From assembly GCF_001870675.1 (NCBI RefSeq), contig NZ_MEHT01000023.1:1-64000 (forward strand): a DNA stretch of 64,000 bases. The letters are read 5' to 3'. The stretch's first letter is position 1. Each line of letters starts with the position of its first letter. The notes under the pieces were generated by a model that searched no databases, was not told the origin of the DNA, and saw only the letters and a list, made by a program, of their open reading frames with translations. The position numbers were made by a program, and so were the translations under genes. This DNA is from Roseinatronobacter thiooxidans. GTDB lineage: Bacteria; Pseudomonadota; Alphaproteobacteria; Rhodobacterales; Rhodobacteraceae. Shown here one piece after another: positions 51,626 through 60,541 of the stretch.

Positions 51626-53371
51626 ATGAATAGATTTCTGCTGGCAGTCTGTGCCGGGCTTATGGCCGCACCCATGGCCGTGGCGCAGGTCACGGATGCC
51701 GATCTGGCGCAAGATGATGTGGTCACAACCAGTGTTCTGACCAACGGCATGGGGCGGCATATGCAGCGCTACAGCCCGTTGGACCAGATCAACAAGGACA
51801 CTGTGCAAAACCTGTTTCCTGCATGGAGCTTCAGCTTTGGAGGAGAGCGCCAGCGCGGGCAGGAAAGCCAGCCACTGGTTTATGACGGGGTTATGTATGT
51901 CACCGGCTCTTACAGCCGCGTCTTCGCGCTGGACATCAAGACAGGACGCAAGCTGTGGCAACATGATGCGCGGCTGCCCGAAGGCATTTTGCCCTGCTGC
52001 GATGTGATCAATCGCGGGGCCGCAATTTATGGCGACAACATCTATTTTGGCACACTGGATGCGCGCATCGTCGCGCTGAACCGGCATACTGGCGCGACAG
52101 TCTGGAACAAGCGCATTGCCGATTACCGCGAAGGCTATAGCTATACCGCAGCCCCCCTGATTGTGAACGGGCTGGTGATTACAGGCAATTCGGGCGGTGA
52201 ATTCGGCATTGTCGGCGCCATCGAGGCGCGCGATGCCGAAAACGGTGATCTGGTCTGGCGGCGTCCGGTGATCGAGGGGCACATGGGCGAGTTGAACGGC
52301 GAAGAAAGCACCATGACCGGCACGTTGAACGCATCATGGCCCGGTGATCTGTGGAAAACCGGCGGCGGTGCGCCATGGCTGGGCGGCACCTATGACGCTG
52401 AAACCGACACGCTGATTTTCGGCACCGGCAACCCTGCGCCATGGAACAGCCACCTGCGCGAAGGTGACAACCTCTATGCGGCCAGCCGCGTGGCACTTGA
52501 CCCGGCCACAGGCGAAATCAAGTGGCACTACCAGACAACCCCATGGGAAGGCTGGGATTATGACGGCGTGAACGAGGTGATCCCCTTCACCGATGCCGCA
52601 GGCAATGGCCGTCTGGCCACTGCGGATCGCAACGGCTTTTTCTACCTGCTGAACCGCGAAGACGGGACATTTGTCGATGCGATGCCCTTTGTCGAGGAAA
52701 TCAGCTGGGCCAGTGGCATTGGCGAAGATGGCCGCCCGATCTTCAACCCCGATAACCGCCCCGGCAACCCGGCAGAGTCGGCAGATGGGGACCGCGGCGA
52801 GGTGGTCTGGGCCGTGCCGGGCTTCCTTGGGGGCAAGAACTGGCAGCACATGGCCTATTCCCAGCGCACCGGCTATTTCTATGTGCCCGCGAATGAATGG
52901 GGTATGGATATCTGGAACGAGCCGATCACCTATCGTCAGGGGGCCGCGTATCTGGGTGCGGGTTTCACCATCAAGCCCCTGTTTGAAGACCATATCGGCG
53001 CGCTGAAAGCGATTGACCCCAACACGATGGAAATCAAGTTTCAGGTCAATAATGCCGCGCCTCTGTGGTCTTCGGTCATGGCAACGGCAGGCGGGTTGGT
53101 GTTCTACGGCACGCCTGAAGGCTATATCAAGGCCATCGATGACGAAACCGGCGAGGTTGTCTGGCAGTTCCAGACCGGGTCTGGCGTGGTCGGCCAGCCA
53201 ATCACATGGGAAGATGAAGACGGTGTGCAATGGCTGTCGGTCGTGTCCGGCTGGGGCGGGGCAGTTCCGCTTTGGGGGGGCGAGGTTGCGCAGCAGGTCG
53301 CCTATCTCAATCAGGGCGGGTCGGTCTGGACCTTCCGCATTCCTGATGCGCTTCTCGCCTCTGCGCAATGA
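51626..53371 (+). CDS. PQQ-dependent alcohol dehydrogenase, predicted lanthanide type (ExaF/PedH-like)
   Basis: 581 residues, signal peptide [20 protein letters not shown]. Eight-bladed quinoprotein propeller with the vicinal disulfide pair Cys124-Cys125 ([10 protein letters not shown]) that contacts PQQ. The catalytic Asp is Asp311 in [10 protein letters not shown]. Two residues later is Asp313; an Asp here marks lanthanide-dependent enzymes, whereas calcium enzymes have Ala or Ser. The [22 protein letters not shown] segment is closer to ethanol-type than to MxaF methanol dehydrogenases. Oxidises alcohols in the periplasm and passes electrons to cytochrome c. GGGAGGAAG lies before the ATG. 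No PQQ synthesis genes are in the window. Confidence 0.93.
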   Translation: MNRFLLAVCAGLMAAPMAVAQVTDADLAQDDVVTTSVLTNGMGRHMQRYSPLDQINKDTVQNLFPAWSFSFGGERQRGQESQPLVYDGVMYVTGSYSRVFALDIKTGRKLWQHDARLPEGILPCCDVINRGAAIYGDNIYFGTLDARIVALNRHTGATVWNKRIADYREGYSYTAAPLIVNGLVITGNSGGEFGIVGAIEARDAENGDLVWRRPVIEGHMGELNGEESTMTGTLNASWPGDLWKTGGGAPWLGGTYDAETDTLIFGTGNPAPWNSHLREGDNLYAASRVALDPATGEIKWHYQTTPWEGWDYDGVNEVIPFTDAAGNGRLATADRNGFFYLLNREDGTFVDAMPFVEEISWASGIGEDGRPIFNPDNRPGNPAESADGDRGEVVWAVPGFLGGKNWQHMAYSQRTGYFYVPANEWGMDIWNEPITYRQGAAYLGAGFTIKPLFEDHIGALKAIDPNTMEIKFQVNNAAPLWSSVMATAGGLVFYGTPEGYIKAIDDETGEVVWQFQTGSGVVGQPITWEDEDGVQWLSVVSGWGGAVPLWGGEVAQQVAYLNQGGSVWTFRIPDALLASAQ

Positions 53372-53398
53372 TCCCGCGCGAAATCCGATGACTGCGGC

Positions 53399-53421
53399 GA
53401 ACCCGGCCTTGCGCCGGGTTC
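53399..53421 (+). terminator. Intrinsic terminator after the PQQ dehydrogenase
   Basis: GAACCCGGC and GCCGGGTTC form a perfect 9-bp stem around CTTGC, followed by TCTTCT. It lies 28 bp after the stop and probably limits read-through into the NosR-like gene. Confidence 0.7.
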
Positions 53422-53489
53422 TCTTCTGTCCGGTGCTTTGGGCGAAAGTCGCATATCCACAAAGACCGACCTTCGCTACGCTTTGACCC

Positions 53490-55598
53490 ATGTTCATGAT
53501 TCTTCGCCTCATTGTCCTGTCATGTCTTTTTGCCCTGCCTGCCCGCGCGCAAGTGCTGTCGGCGCAAGACATGCAGGCCTATGTGCCGCCGCCCTTCGCT
53601 TTGGGCGAGGCGCTCAATGACAAGGGGCTATACCGCGTCGTGAATTCCGGGGGCGCACCTGCGGGCTATGCGTTCACCACCCAGCCCTATGCCCCCTTGC
53701 CGGGCTTTGCCGGTGCACCCGTCAATGCGTTGGTGGTGCTGGACCGCGATGGCACCTTTGTCACCGTGCGCGTGGTTCATCATAACGAGCCGATCTTCAT
53801 CTCGGGCATGGGCGAAGGCCCGTTTCGAGAGTTTTTTGAACAATATGCCGGCAAGTCGATCTGGTCGCCCATGTCCATCGGCACGCCCTATGGCGGCGCG
53901 GATGCGGGCTCGTCGCTGGTGCATCTGGACGGCATCTCCAAGGCCACGGCGTCGGTGCGCATCGCGCATGAATCGATCATGGCCGCAGCGCATGCGGTTG
54001 CGCGCGAACATATGCAGGGCCGCGTTGCCGCCCCTGCCGCGCGCCCCGATCCCGAATATGACGCGCCGTTGCACTGGGCCGATCTGGTCGAACAGGGGCT
54101 TGCCCGCCACTTGCGCGTCACCAATGCCGAGATTGACGCAGCCTTCAAGGGCACGCGCTGGGCTTATTCCGACCCTGCCGCGCAGGCTGATCCCGATGGC
54201 CTGTATCTCGACCTTTGGCTGGTCGATGTGACGCCGCCCGCATTGGCGCGCGCAGCGCTGGATCAAGGCACGATCGACCAGATGAGGCGCTTTCAAGGCG
54301 TGGCCCCGACCGATGAATTCCTGCTGCTGATCGATGCGGGGCGGCATGGGTTGGTCAGTGACAGTTTCGTGCGCAACACCGCGCCCGATCTGATCAAGGC
54401 GGAACAGGGCGGCTTTCCCATCGCCCTGCGCGATGCCGATTTTCTGGTCGATCTGGCCCCCGGTGTGCCCGAAGGGACCGCCCTGATCCTGCGCACCGAT
54501 CGTCGTCTGGGGTTCAATCCGGCCGAGCCGTTCACCCTGATCATCGAGGCCGTGCGCGAGCATGGCTTTATCACCCCTGAAATCGGGCGGGTAGAGCTGG
54601 CGCTGGAGCATCAGACCGATGAACGCTTCTTCCTGCGCGAGAAAATCATCACCCCGCTGCCCCCATGGCTGGAAGCGCTGTATAATCGACAAGTTGATCT
54701 GGCCCTTCTGGCGCTAGGGCTGGCCGCACTGGTCTGGGCACTGGGGGCGCGCATGAACCGCTTTGCCGCATGGCGCCATTTCACCCCCGCGCGGCTGCTG
54801 ATCCTTGCGGTGATGACCGGCTTTGTAGGCTTCTGGGGGCAGGGGCAGTTGTCCATTGTGACGCCGCTGGGCGTGCTGCGCACCACGCTTGAAGGCGGGT
54901 CTTACCTGTTCTTGCTTTATGATCCCTTCTCGCTGATGGTCTGGGCGGCGGCGGGGCTTGGGTTTGTGCTTTGGGGGCGGGGGCTGTTTTGCGGCTGGTT
55001 GTGCCCTTTTGGCGCGCTTCAGGAATTTGCACACCATCTGGGCCGCGCCCTGCGCCTGCCGCAGATCGAGCCATCGGCCCAATGGGACAAGCGCCTGAAA
55101 TCGCTGAAATACATAGCCCTTGGTGGGCTGGTCGGCTTGGTCGCCTTCGCGCCCCAGCATGTGGACACAGCCGCCGAGATCGAGCCGTTCAAAACCGCGA
55201 TTACCGTGTTTTTCCTGCGCGAGTGGTATTTTGTCGCCTATGCCGCCTTTTGGCTGCTTGCGGGGATGGTGCTGTTCAAGGGGTTTTGCCGCTATCTCTG
55301 CCCTCTCGGTGCGGTCATGGCCCTTGGCGGGCTGGTCCGGGGCCGCGACTGGATCGCGCGGCGCGCGGAATGTGGCAGCCCCTGCCAGCTTTGCCGCGTG
55401 AAATGCAGTTATGGTGCCATCGAGAAAAGCGGCAAGATCGCCTATTCCGAATGTTTCCAATGCCTTGATTGTGTCGCCATCCATGATGACGCGACACGCT
55501 GCGTGCCGCTTGTACTGGCCGCGCGCAGGGCAGGGCGGGCGGAACCTGTCGGAACAGTGCCCAAGCCAGTTTCCCCGCCGCAGGAAGCCCCCGTATGA
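53490..55598 (+). CDS. NosR/NirI-like membrane flavin/iron-sulfur electron-transfer protein
   Basis: 702 residues. Signal peptide (FMILRLIVLSCLFALPARA), then a periplasmic FMN-binding domain with the flavin-transfer motif DGISKAT (147-153; Thr153 is the expected attachment residue). About 240 residues of periplasmic sequence follow, then some five to six helices (from about residue 400) with two CxxxCP motifs (FCGWLCPFG and FCRYLCPLG). The C-terminal cytoplasmic ferredoxin-like cysteines are CGSPCQLCRVKC and CFQCLDC plus C at TRC. In NosR this layout carries electrons across the membrane to periplasmic enzymes. No nos or nir genes are present; here it sits behind a PQQ dehydrogenase and overlaps the flavin transferase gene. 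Confidence 0.9.
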   Translation: MFMILRLIVLSCLFALPARAQVLSAQDMQAYVPPPFALGEALNDKGLYRVVNSGGAPAGYAFTTQPYAPLPGFAGAPVNALVVLDRDGTFVTVRVVHHNEPIFISGMGEGPFREFFEQYAGKSIWSPMSIGTPYGGADAGSSLVHLDGISKATASVRIAHESIMAAAHAVAREHMQGRVAAPAARPDPEYDAPLHWADLVEQGLARHLRVTNAEIDAAFKGTRWAYSDPAAQADPDGLYLDLWLVDVTPPALARAALDQGTIDQMRRFQGVAPTDEFLLLIDAGRHGLVSDSFVRNTAPDLIKAEQGGFPIALRDADFLVDLAPGVPEGTALILRTDRRLGFNPAEPFTLIIEAVREHGFITPEIGRVELALEHQTDERFFLREKIITPLPPWLEALYNRQVDLALLALGLAALVWALGARMNRFAAWRHFTPARLLILAVMTGFVGFWGQGQLSIVTPLGVLRTTLEGGSYLFLLYDPFSLMVWAAAGLGFVLWGRGLFCGWLCPFGALQEFAHHLGRALRLPQIEPSAQWDKRLKSLKYIALGGLVGLVAFAPQHVDTAAEIEPFKTAITVFFLREWYFVAYAAFWLLAGMVLFKGFCRYLCPLGAVMALGGLVRGRDWIARRAECGSPCQLCRVKCSYGAIEKSGKIAYSECFQCLDCVAIHDDATRCVPLVLAARRAGRAEPVGTVPKPVSPPQEAPV

Positions 55599-56521
55599 GC
55601 GCGCTGTCCCGCCGCCGCTTTCTGACCATCGCGGCCTGCACCGCGCTGGCAGGCTCTGGCCAGAGCCTGCCGCCCGCACCGCGCATGACATGGCGCGGCA
55701 CAGCGCTTGGGGCCGATGTCAGCATCACGCTGGACGGCCCCGAGGCGTTGACGCGCGCAACCCTTGCGCGCGCTCGTCTGGAACTGGAAGCCTATGAGGC
55801 GCGTTTCAGCCTGTTTCGGCCAGATTCCGATCTTGTGAGGCTGAATACACAAGGCGAGCTGCCTGATCTGGATGCGCGCTGGCAGGATATGTTGGGCCTG
55901 AGTGATCGTCTGCACCGCGCCACCAATGGTGCGTTCGACCCGACCATACAGCCCTTATGGCTGGCCCATGCGCGCGGGGGGGATGTGCGGGCGGCGCGCG
56001 CTCTGGTCGGTTGGCAGCGTGTCGCCCTGCCAACCGACGCGCGGCGCGGGGTGCGCCTTGCTGCGGGGCAGGCGCTAAGTTTCAATGGCATCGCCCAAGG
56101 CATGGCCACAGATGCGGTCACCGCCACGCTAAAGGCTGCCGGAATGCAGCGCGTCATGGTCGACATGGGCGAGACAGCCGCGCTGGGTGGCCCGTGGCAT
56201 CTGGGGGTGGCTGATCCGGACCGGGGGCATTTTGCAACTGTTCAGCTGAAAAACAGGGCTATGGCTGTCTCCAGCCCTATGGCGCTGCGGCTTAGCACTG
56301 GCGCGCAGCATATCTTGCACCCGCAAGGGCGCATGCAGGCGCATTGGTCCAGTGTCGCAGTCATTGCGCGCAGCGCTTCTGTTGCGGACGGATTTTCTAC
56401 GGCGGCCTGTTTCATGACCAAGGCCGAGCTGCAGGCTTGCGCGATCCGCTTGGGCGGGATTGACCGTGTTCTTCTTCTGGACCATCACGGCACCCGTGAC
56501 ACGGTTTTGATCCATAGCTAG
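55595..56521 (+). CDS. apbE: FAD:protein FMN transferase (ApbE family)
   Basis: 308 residues with a twin-arginine-type signal (SRRRFLTIAACTALAGSG), so it acts in the periplasm. Family blocks are EAYEARFSLFRPDSDLVRLN, LHRATNGAFDPTIQPLW, FNGIAQGMATDAVTATLKAAGMQRVMVDMGE and the metal-binding end SVADGFSTAACFM. It transfers FMN from FAD to a Thr or Ser of target proteins. The obvious target is Thr153 of the NosR-like protein, whose gene it overlaps by four bases (ATGA). Comparable to NosX. Its 3' end runs into repeat copy 2. Confidence 0.92.
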   Translation: MSALSRRRFLTIAACTALAGSGQSLPPAPRMTWRGTALGADVSITLDGPEALTRATLARARLELEAYEARFSLFRPDSDLVRLNTQGELPDLDARWQDMLGLSDRLHRATNGAFDPTIQPLWLAHARGGDVRAARALVGWQRVALPTDARRGVRLAAGQALSFNGIAQGMATDAVTATLKAAGMQRVMVDMGETAALGGPWHLGVADPDRGHFATVQLKNRAMAVSSPMALRLSTGAQHILHPQGRMQAHWSSVAVIARSASVADGFSTAACFMTKAELQACAIRLGGIDRVLLLDHHGTRDTVLIHS

Positions 56522-56690
56522 AGCGTTTCGGGTTTTCCTAGAGGCACCGGAACGATTAGACGTTTTGTTTTGCTGTAATTTCAAACCGAGAATGCCCATC
56601 AAATTTTTGCTGAATTTTCTTCAGCCAGCTTTCCCCAGACCCCGGATGGCAGATAAGGCAAGAGGCGCCGGATCAAGTCCGGCGCAACGC
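56519..56690. repeat. Intergenic repeat element, copy 2 (inverted)
   Basis: Reverse complement of copy 1: the TAGAGCGTTTCGGG end at 56519 overlaps the apbE stop, followed by an AT-rich block and by the GCGCCGGA-TCAAG-TCCGGCGC hairpin at 56665-56685. The hairpin arm near 56550 (CCGGAACGATT) has diverged from its partner. Lies between convergent apbE and the histidine kinase gene, again in terminator position. Confidence 0.7.
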
Positions 56691-56731
56691 TGCGCAAGAC
56701 CTGGTCACGTGGGGCAGGGCACAATGAGGTG

Positions 56732-59146
56732 TCAGTGCTCCATATGCCGGTTCTGGTCTGCAGCTTGACGCACGGCGCGCACAAGTTGCAAGGACGTGAC
56801 GGGTTTTGACAGCACCGCACTGAAATTTTTTTTCGTCTCGTCACTCAGCGTATCCGCGCGTGCGGTGACCAGCACTGTCGGAACAGGTGGCGACAGGCTG
56901 TTTGCATGCGCCGCCAAGGCATGGCCGTTCATGCCCGGCATATGCAGATCGGTGACCAGCGCAGACCAGAGGTCTGGCGCCTCTGCAAGGGATTTCACGG
57001 CGACTTCGGGATCGGACACGGCCAAGGCCAGCGCACCTGCGGCCTCCAGCATATCGACCAGAACCTCTGCGACGTCTATCAGGTCGTCCACAACCATAAT
57101 GCGCTGATCCGCCAGCGTATCTGCCAGCGCTGTGGGATCAATCAGCAATGCGGCCTTGTCATGGTCATTCAGGCGCTTGGGCTGGGTGCGCGGCGCAAGC
57201 GGCCATGCGACAGTTATTTCGGTGCCTTTCTCCACTGTGCTGTCCACCCAAAGCGCCGCGTTGTTGCTTTGAAGAATGGTTGACACAATCAGAAGGCCCA
57301 GCCCCGTGCCTGCCGACCCTTTGGTCGTGTAATTGGGCCGGAACATGCGCGCGCGCACCTGTGGCGTAATGCCGGTTCCTGTGTCGCTGACGCTGAACAT
57401 GGCCATGGGCAAGCCCGCTTGCGGCGCAATCCCTGCATGGGGTGGGGTCTTTGGCAGTGCACTGCCTGTGGGAAATGTTTTCAACGACACAGTGGCCGGA
57501 CGCTCTTGGGTGCCTGAATCGCAGGCGTTGACCGCCAGATTGACGATGACCTGCGCCAGTTCGGTGGGGTTGGCCCAAATTGGCGTGGGGTCATCGGCCA
57601 GATCCAGACGCACCGAATGGTGTGTAATGCGCCGCTGGCCCAACAGATCCACTGCATCGCGCAGAAGTTTGCCCAGATCATGCGCCTCGCGCTGGGTGTC
57701 GGGGCGCACAAGCCCGTCAAGCCCTGAAATAAGGTCGCGCGCCATCGTCATGGAGCGCTGGATGCGGCCCAGCCCTTCCTTCAGCCATGGCTGGTCGCCC
57801 GCGCGCTGTTCCAGCATTTCTGTTGTGCCAGCCACAACCGCAATCAGGTTGTTCAGGTCATGGGCCACGCCGCCCGCAACCTGTGCCACAGTGTCGCGTT
57901 GTTGGGCGCGCTGCAAATCTTCGCGCAGCTGCGCCTGATCTTCTTGCGCCTTGAGCCGCGCTTCCATTTCTGCGGTGATGTTGAAACTTACGCCTGAAAG
58001 GGCGGTTGGCTTGCCCGTTTCGTCGCGCTCGCTGACGCCTGCATGAACTTGCAACCAAATCCATGCGTCGTCTATCTGTCTTCGATATGTCAGGATGCGC
58101 CGTTCAAACGTCCCGTTTTCAAGCGCCGCGACCTCTGCCCTGACCGTTGCCACATCGTCGGGGTGGACGGTGCGAATCCAGCTGTCACTTGGCATGTCTT
58201 GCTCGCCCGGCGGGTGGCCTGCCAGTTTCGCCCAACGCCCGTCAAATTCAGACCTTTGCGCGCGAATATCGCGCCGCCATGTATATGCACGGGCCGCTTC
58301 AAGAACGGTCTGCAATTCTTGCTCGGCCGTCTTGAAGGCGTGAATATCGACAAGCAGACCCTCCCAAATGACCGACCCATCTGCAAGACTGCGCGGCACG
58401 GATTCGGCCCTGACCCATCGGGTCCGGCCGTTTGCCACGATGCGGGCCTCTTCGGCAAAGGGCAGCCGACCGGCTACGGTTTTGGCATTCATCTCGATCC
58501 AGTGTGGCCGGTCTTCGGGATGCACGCGTGCAAATACGCGCATCGGGTCGCCCTCGGCCTCTTCTTTGGTCATGTCAAGCATATGCAGGAACTGTCGGCT
58601 TAGAAAGGCGAATTCGGCCATCTCGGCGCCGGGGCGCAGGACCATTGTATAGGCACCTGCAGGCATGTTTTCAGTCAGTGCATAGGCTGTTTGCTCTTTC
58701 TGGCGGCGTTCCGCTTCCAGCGCGGCTTCGGCTGCGCGTGTTGGTGTGACATCCTGAAACGTGACGATCGCAAGATCGCCCTGCAAGGCAAACCCGACCA
58801 GCACATCGCGTTGATGGCCTGCGCGGTCGCGGATCTGATATTCGCCGGGCGGTTTTATCTTGCCGCTTGCCTGACGTTCGGCAACCTCGGTCTGCCAGTG
58901 GGCAAGGACACACGCGCGGCACTTCGGGTCTGGATAGGTCAGCGTGGCCCATGCTGACAGGTTCGGCATATCCTCGATTGTATAGCCAAAGTCTCTGGTA
59001 AAGCTGGGATTTACGAACCGGACCATATTCTCTGCGCGCAACTCATATGCCACAACAGGCACGGGCAGGGCGCTGAGCAATTCCCAGAGATTAACCTTGT
59101 CGGTGTCACTTGCCGATGGTGTCAGAGCTTCTGGGACGGGCAGCAT
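56732..59146 (-). CDS. PAS-domain hybrid sensor histidine kinase
   Basis: About 804 residues from the ATG at 59146; a TTG at 59206 would add 20 residues forming a hydrophobic stretch, and no good ribosome site settles the choice. Order: PAS (VVAYELRAENMVRFVNPSFTRDFGYT) with CRAC-type cysteines near residue 75, then two further PAS regions, and a coiled linker. The kinase core follows: H-box VAGGVAHDLNNLIAVV, N-box LAQVIVNLAVNACDSG, G boxes FSVSDTGTGI and GSAGTGLGLLIV. A C-terminal receiver has MVVDDLIDVAEVL and phospho-Asp in VTDLHMPGMNG. No membrane helices in the shorter form, so probably cytoplasmic. Possible sensor for the neighbouring PQQ region; that link is positional only. Confidence 0.88.
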   Translation of the reverse strand: MLPVPEALTPSASDTDKVNLWELLSALPVPVVAYELRAENMVRFVNPSFTRDFGYTIEDMPNLSAWATLTYPDPKCRACVLAHWQTEVAERQASGKIKPPGEYQIRDRAGHQRDVLVGFALQGDLAIVTFQDVTPTRAAEAALEAERRQKEQTAYALTENMPAGAYTMVLRPGAEMAEFAFLSRQFLHMLDMTKEEAEGDPMRVFARVHPEDRPHWIEMNAKTVAGRLPFAEEARIVANGRTRWVRAESVPRSLADGSVIWEGLLVDIHAFKTAEQELQTVLEAARAYTWRRDIRAQRSEFDGRWAKLAGHPPGEQDMPSDSWIRTVHPDDVATVRAEVAALENGTFERRILTYRRQIDDAWIWLQVHAGVSERDETGKPTALSGVSFNITAEMEARLKAQEDQAQLREDLQRAQQRDTVAQVAGGVAHDLNNLIAVVAGTTEMLEQRAGDQPWLKEGLGRIQRSMTMARDLISGLDGLVRPDTQREAHDLGKLLRDAVDLLGQRRITHHSVRLDLADDPTPIWANPTELAQVIVNLAVNACDSGTQERPATVSLKTFPTGSALPKTPPHAGIAPQAGLPMAMFSVSDTGTGITPQVRARMFRPNYTTKGSAGTGLGLLIVSTILQSNNAALWVDSTVEKGTEITVAWPLAPRTQPKRLNDHDKAALLIDPTALADTLADQRIMVVDDLIDVAEVLVDMLEAAGALALAVSDPEVAVKSLAEAPDLWSALVTDLHMPGMNGHALAAHANSLSPPVPTVLVTARADTLSDETKKNFSAVLSKPVTSLQLVRAVRQAADQNRHMEH

Positions 59147-59419
59147 GATCAAAAACCATAACGGAAAAACGAATCCGACGGTTACTGGTTTTCGGGTGAA
59201 TCGCAAACTCTCTTTTGATGCGGGCTGGTGGAAATATCACACTTGCCTGCGCGTGACACGGCCAGCATGGCCTATCGCGGTGGTGCGTCCACCCAGAGTA
59301 TGCCGCACCAATAATAGCCATGCGAGAGTTGCCATTTGAAATTTTGCGCGCGATAAGATTAGCCTGCGGTGGAGTGCTTAAATCAGGCGCAGTGGCGCCA
59401 CGCGATGGGACCGAGTCGA

Positions 59420-60451
59420 ATGTCTGACACCAAAATACGCAACATGGAAGAATTCGCCGCGTTGATCGGTATTTCAAGGCCAACTGTTTCAAAATACTTT
59501 CAGGATGCCGAAAGTGTCCGCCCTTCGACCCGGCAGCGCATTGAAACGGCGCTTGCGCAGTATGACTACCGGCCCAATATCTTTGCGGTGAACCAGAACC
59601 GCAAACTGACCAAGATTGTTGGTATTGTTGTGCCCTATCTGGCTGATCCGTTTTTTGCAGAAATCGCGCGGCAACTGGAACGGCGCTGCATAACTGCGGG
59701 GTATCGCCCTGCACTTTACAGCGCGCATGGCCAGCCAGAGCTGGAGGTGGATGTTCTTGACGGGTTGAGGCTGTTGAAACCGGCAGGCGTGTTGCTGGCA
59801 CCGCTTGGCAGAATTTCAAACCGTGCGGCGATAAAGCAGTTTTGCACCGAAGTGCCCACAGTCTTGTTTGACAGCAATATGGACGGGATCGGCGAAGCCT
59901 TTGTCGGTTCGGACAATTTCAGCTTTGTGTCTCAGACAGTGGACTACCTGACACGGACGGGCCAGCCACCCTGTTTTTTCGAAATGCAGACCCCTGCAAA
60001 CCCCAACGCGAACAAGCGCCGGACTGCCTATTACAAGATGATGGATCAACTGGGGTTCGAGCCGCAGGTTTTCAGTGTCGAAGGCGCTGGATGGGCGTTC
60101 GAGGAGATTGGGCGCGTGGGGGCGTTGCGCATTCTCGATGAAGGCGGGTTTTCGACCAATACTGTCTTGTGCAGCAATGACAGGCTTGGCATCGGCCTGC
60201 TGTCAGCCTGCTATGAGCGCGGGTTGAAAGTTGGTCGAGAGGAGGGGTGTGATCTGCGGGTGGCCTCGCATGATGATCATCCGTTTTCGCGGTTCACATG
60301 CCCGTCGCTGACGACAGCGGCCCATGATTACGACGCTGTGGCGAATCATGCCTTTTCAACCCTGACCGACCTGATCGAGGCAGGCGGCAAGTTTGACGAG
60401 AGAACCGAAACGCTGTTTCCTGCCAAACTGGTCCTGCGCAGTTCTGCATGA
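59420..60451 (+). CDS. LacI-family transcriptional regulator of the polyol operon
   Basis: 343 residues from the ATG at 59420. N-terminal HTH (NMEEFAALIGISRPTVSKYFQDAESVRPSTRQRIETALAQYDYRPN) and hinge helix are followed by a periplasmic-binding-like sugar domain (KIVGIVVPYLADPFFAEIARQLERRC, VLLAPLG, VPTVLFDSN, TVLCSNDRLGIGLLSACYERGL). It lies 90 bp before smoE in the same direction, and a palindrome in the smoE promoter could be its operator. The likely inducer is a hexitol such as sorbitol or mannitol. Confidence 0.92.
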   Translation: MSDTKIRNMEEFAALIGISRPTVSKYFQDAESVRPSTRQRIETALAQYDYRPNIFAVNQNRKLTKIVGIVVPYLADPFFAEIARQLERRCITAGYRPALYSAHGQPELEVDVLDGLRLLKPAGVLLAPLGRISNRAAIKQFCTEVPTVLFDSNMDGIGEAFVGSDNFSFVSQTVDYLTRTGQPPCFFEMQTPANPNANKRRTAYYKMMDQLGFEPQVFSVEGAGWAFEEIGRVGALRILDEGGFSTNTVLCSNDRLGIGLLSACYERGLKVGREEGCDLRVASHDDHPFSRFTCPSLTTAAHDYDAVANHAFSTLTDLIEAGGKFDERTETLFPAKLVLRSSA

Positions 60452-60480
60452 GCAATAGTTTGCGCGCGTGAATATTTTTG

Positions 60481-60510
60481 TTGACGCGCGGCAAGTTTAT
60501 AACTTACGCT
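60481..60510 (+). promoter_or_regulatory. Promoter and operator-like palindrome of the smo operon
   Basis: TTGACG (60481-60486) is a good -35; TACGCT (60505-60510) at 18-bp spacing is a weak -10. Between them AAGTT-TAT-AACTT (60493-60505) is an inverted repeat in the spacer, well placed for repression by the upstream LacI protein. GGAGGAG precedes the smoE start. Confidence 0.5.
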
Positions 60511-60541
60511 GGCATCTCATCCATATCAGGGAGGAGATGAG

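Noticed and set aside
50441-52282. The minus frame read as one 613-residue protein
   Set aside because: Its first 290 residues are antisense to the PQQ dehydrogenase and its promoter. The real start is the signal peptide at 51412 with GGGAGGAGA upstream.
53490-56521. Denitrification (nosR-nosX) assignment
   Set aside because: No nosZ, nosD, nosF, nosY or nosL gene is nearby, and the context is alcohol oxidation. Family resemblance alone does not support a nitrous-oxide role.
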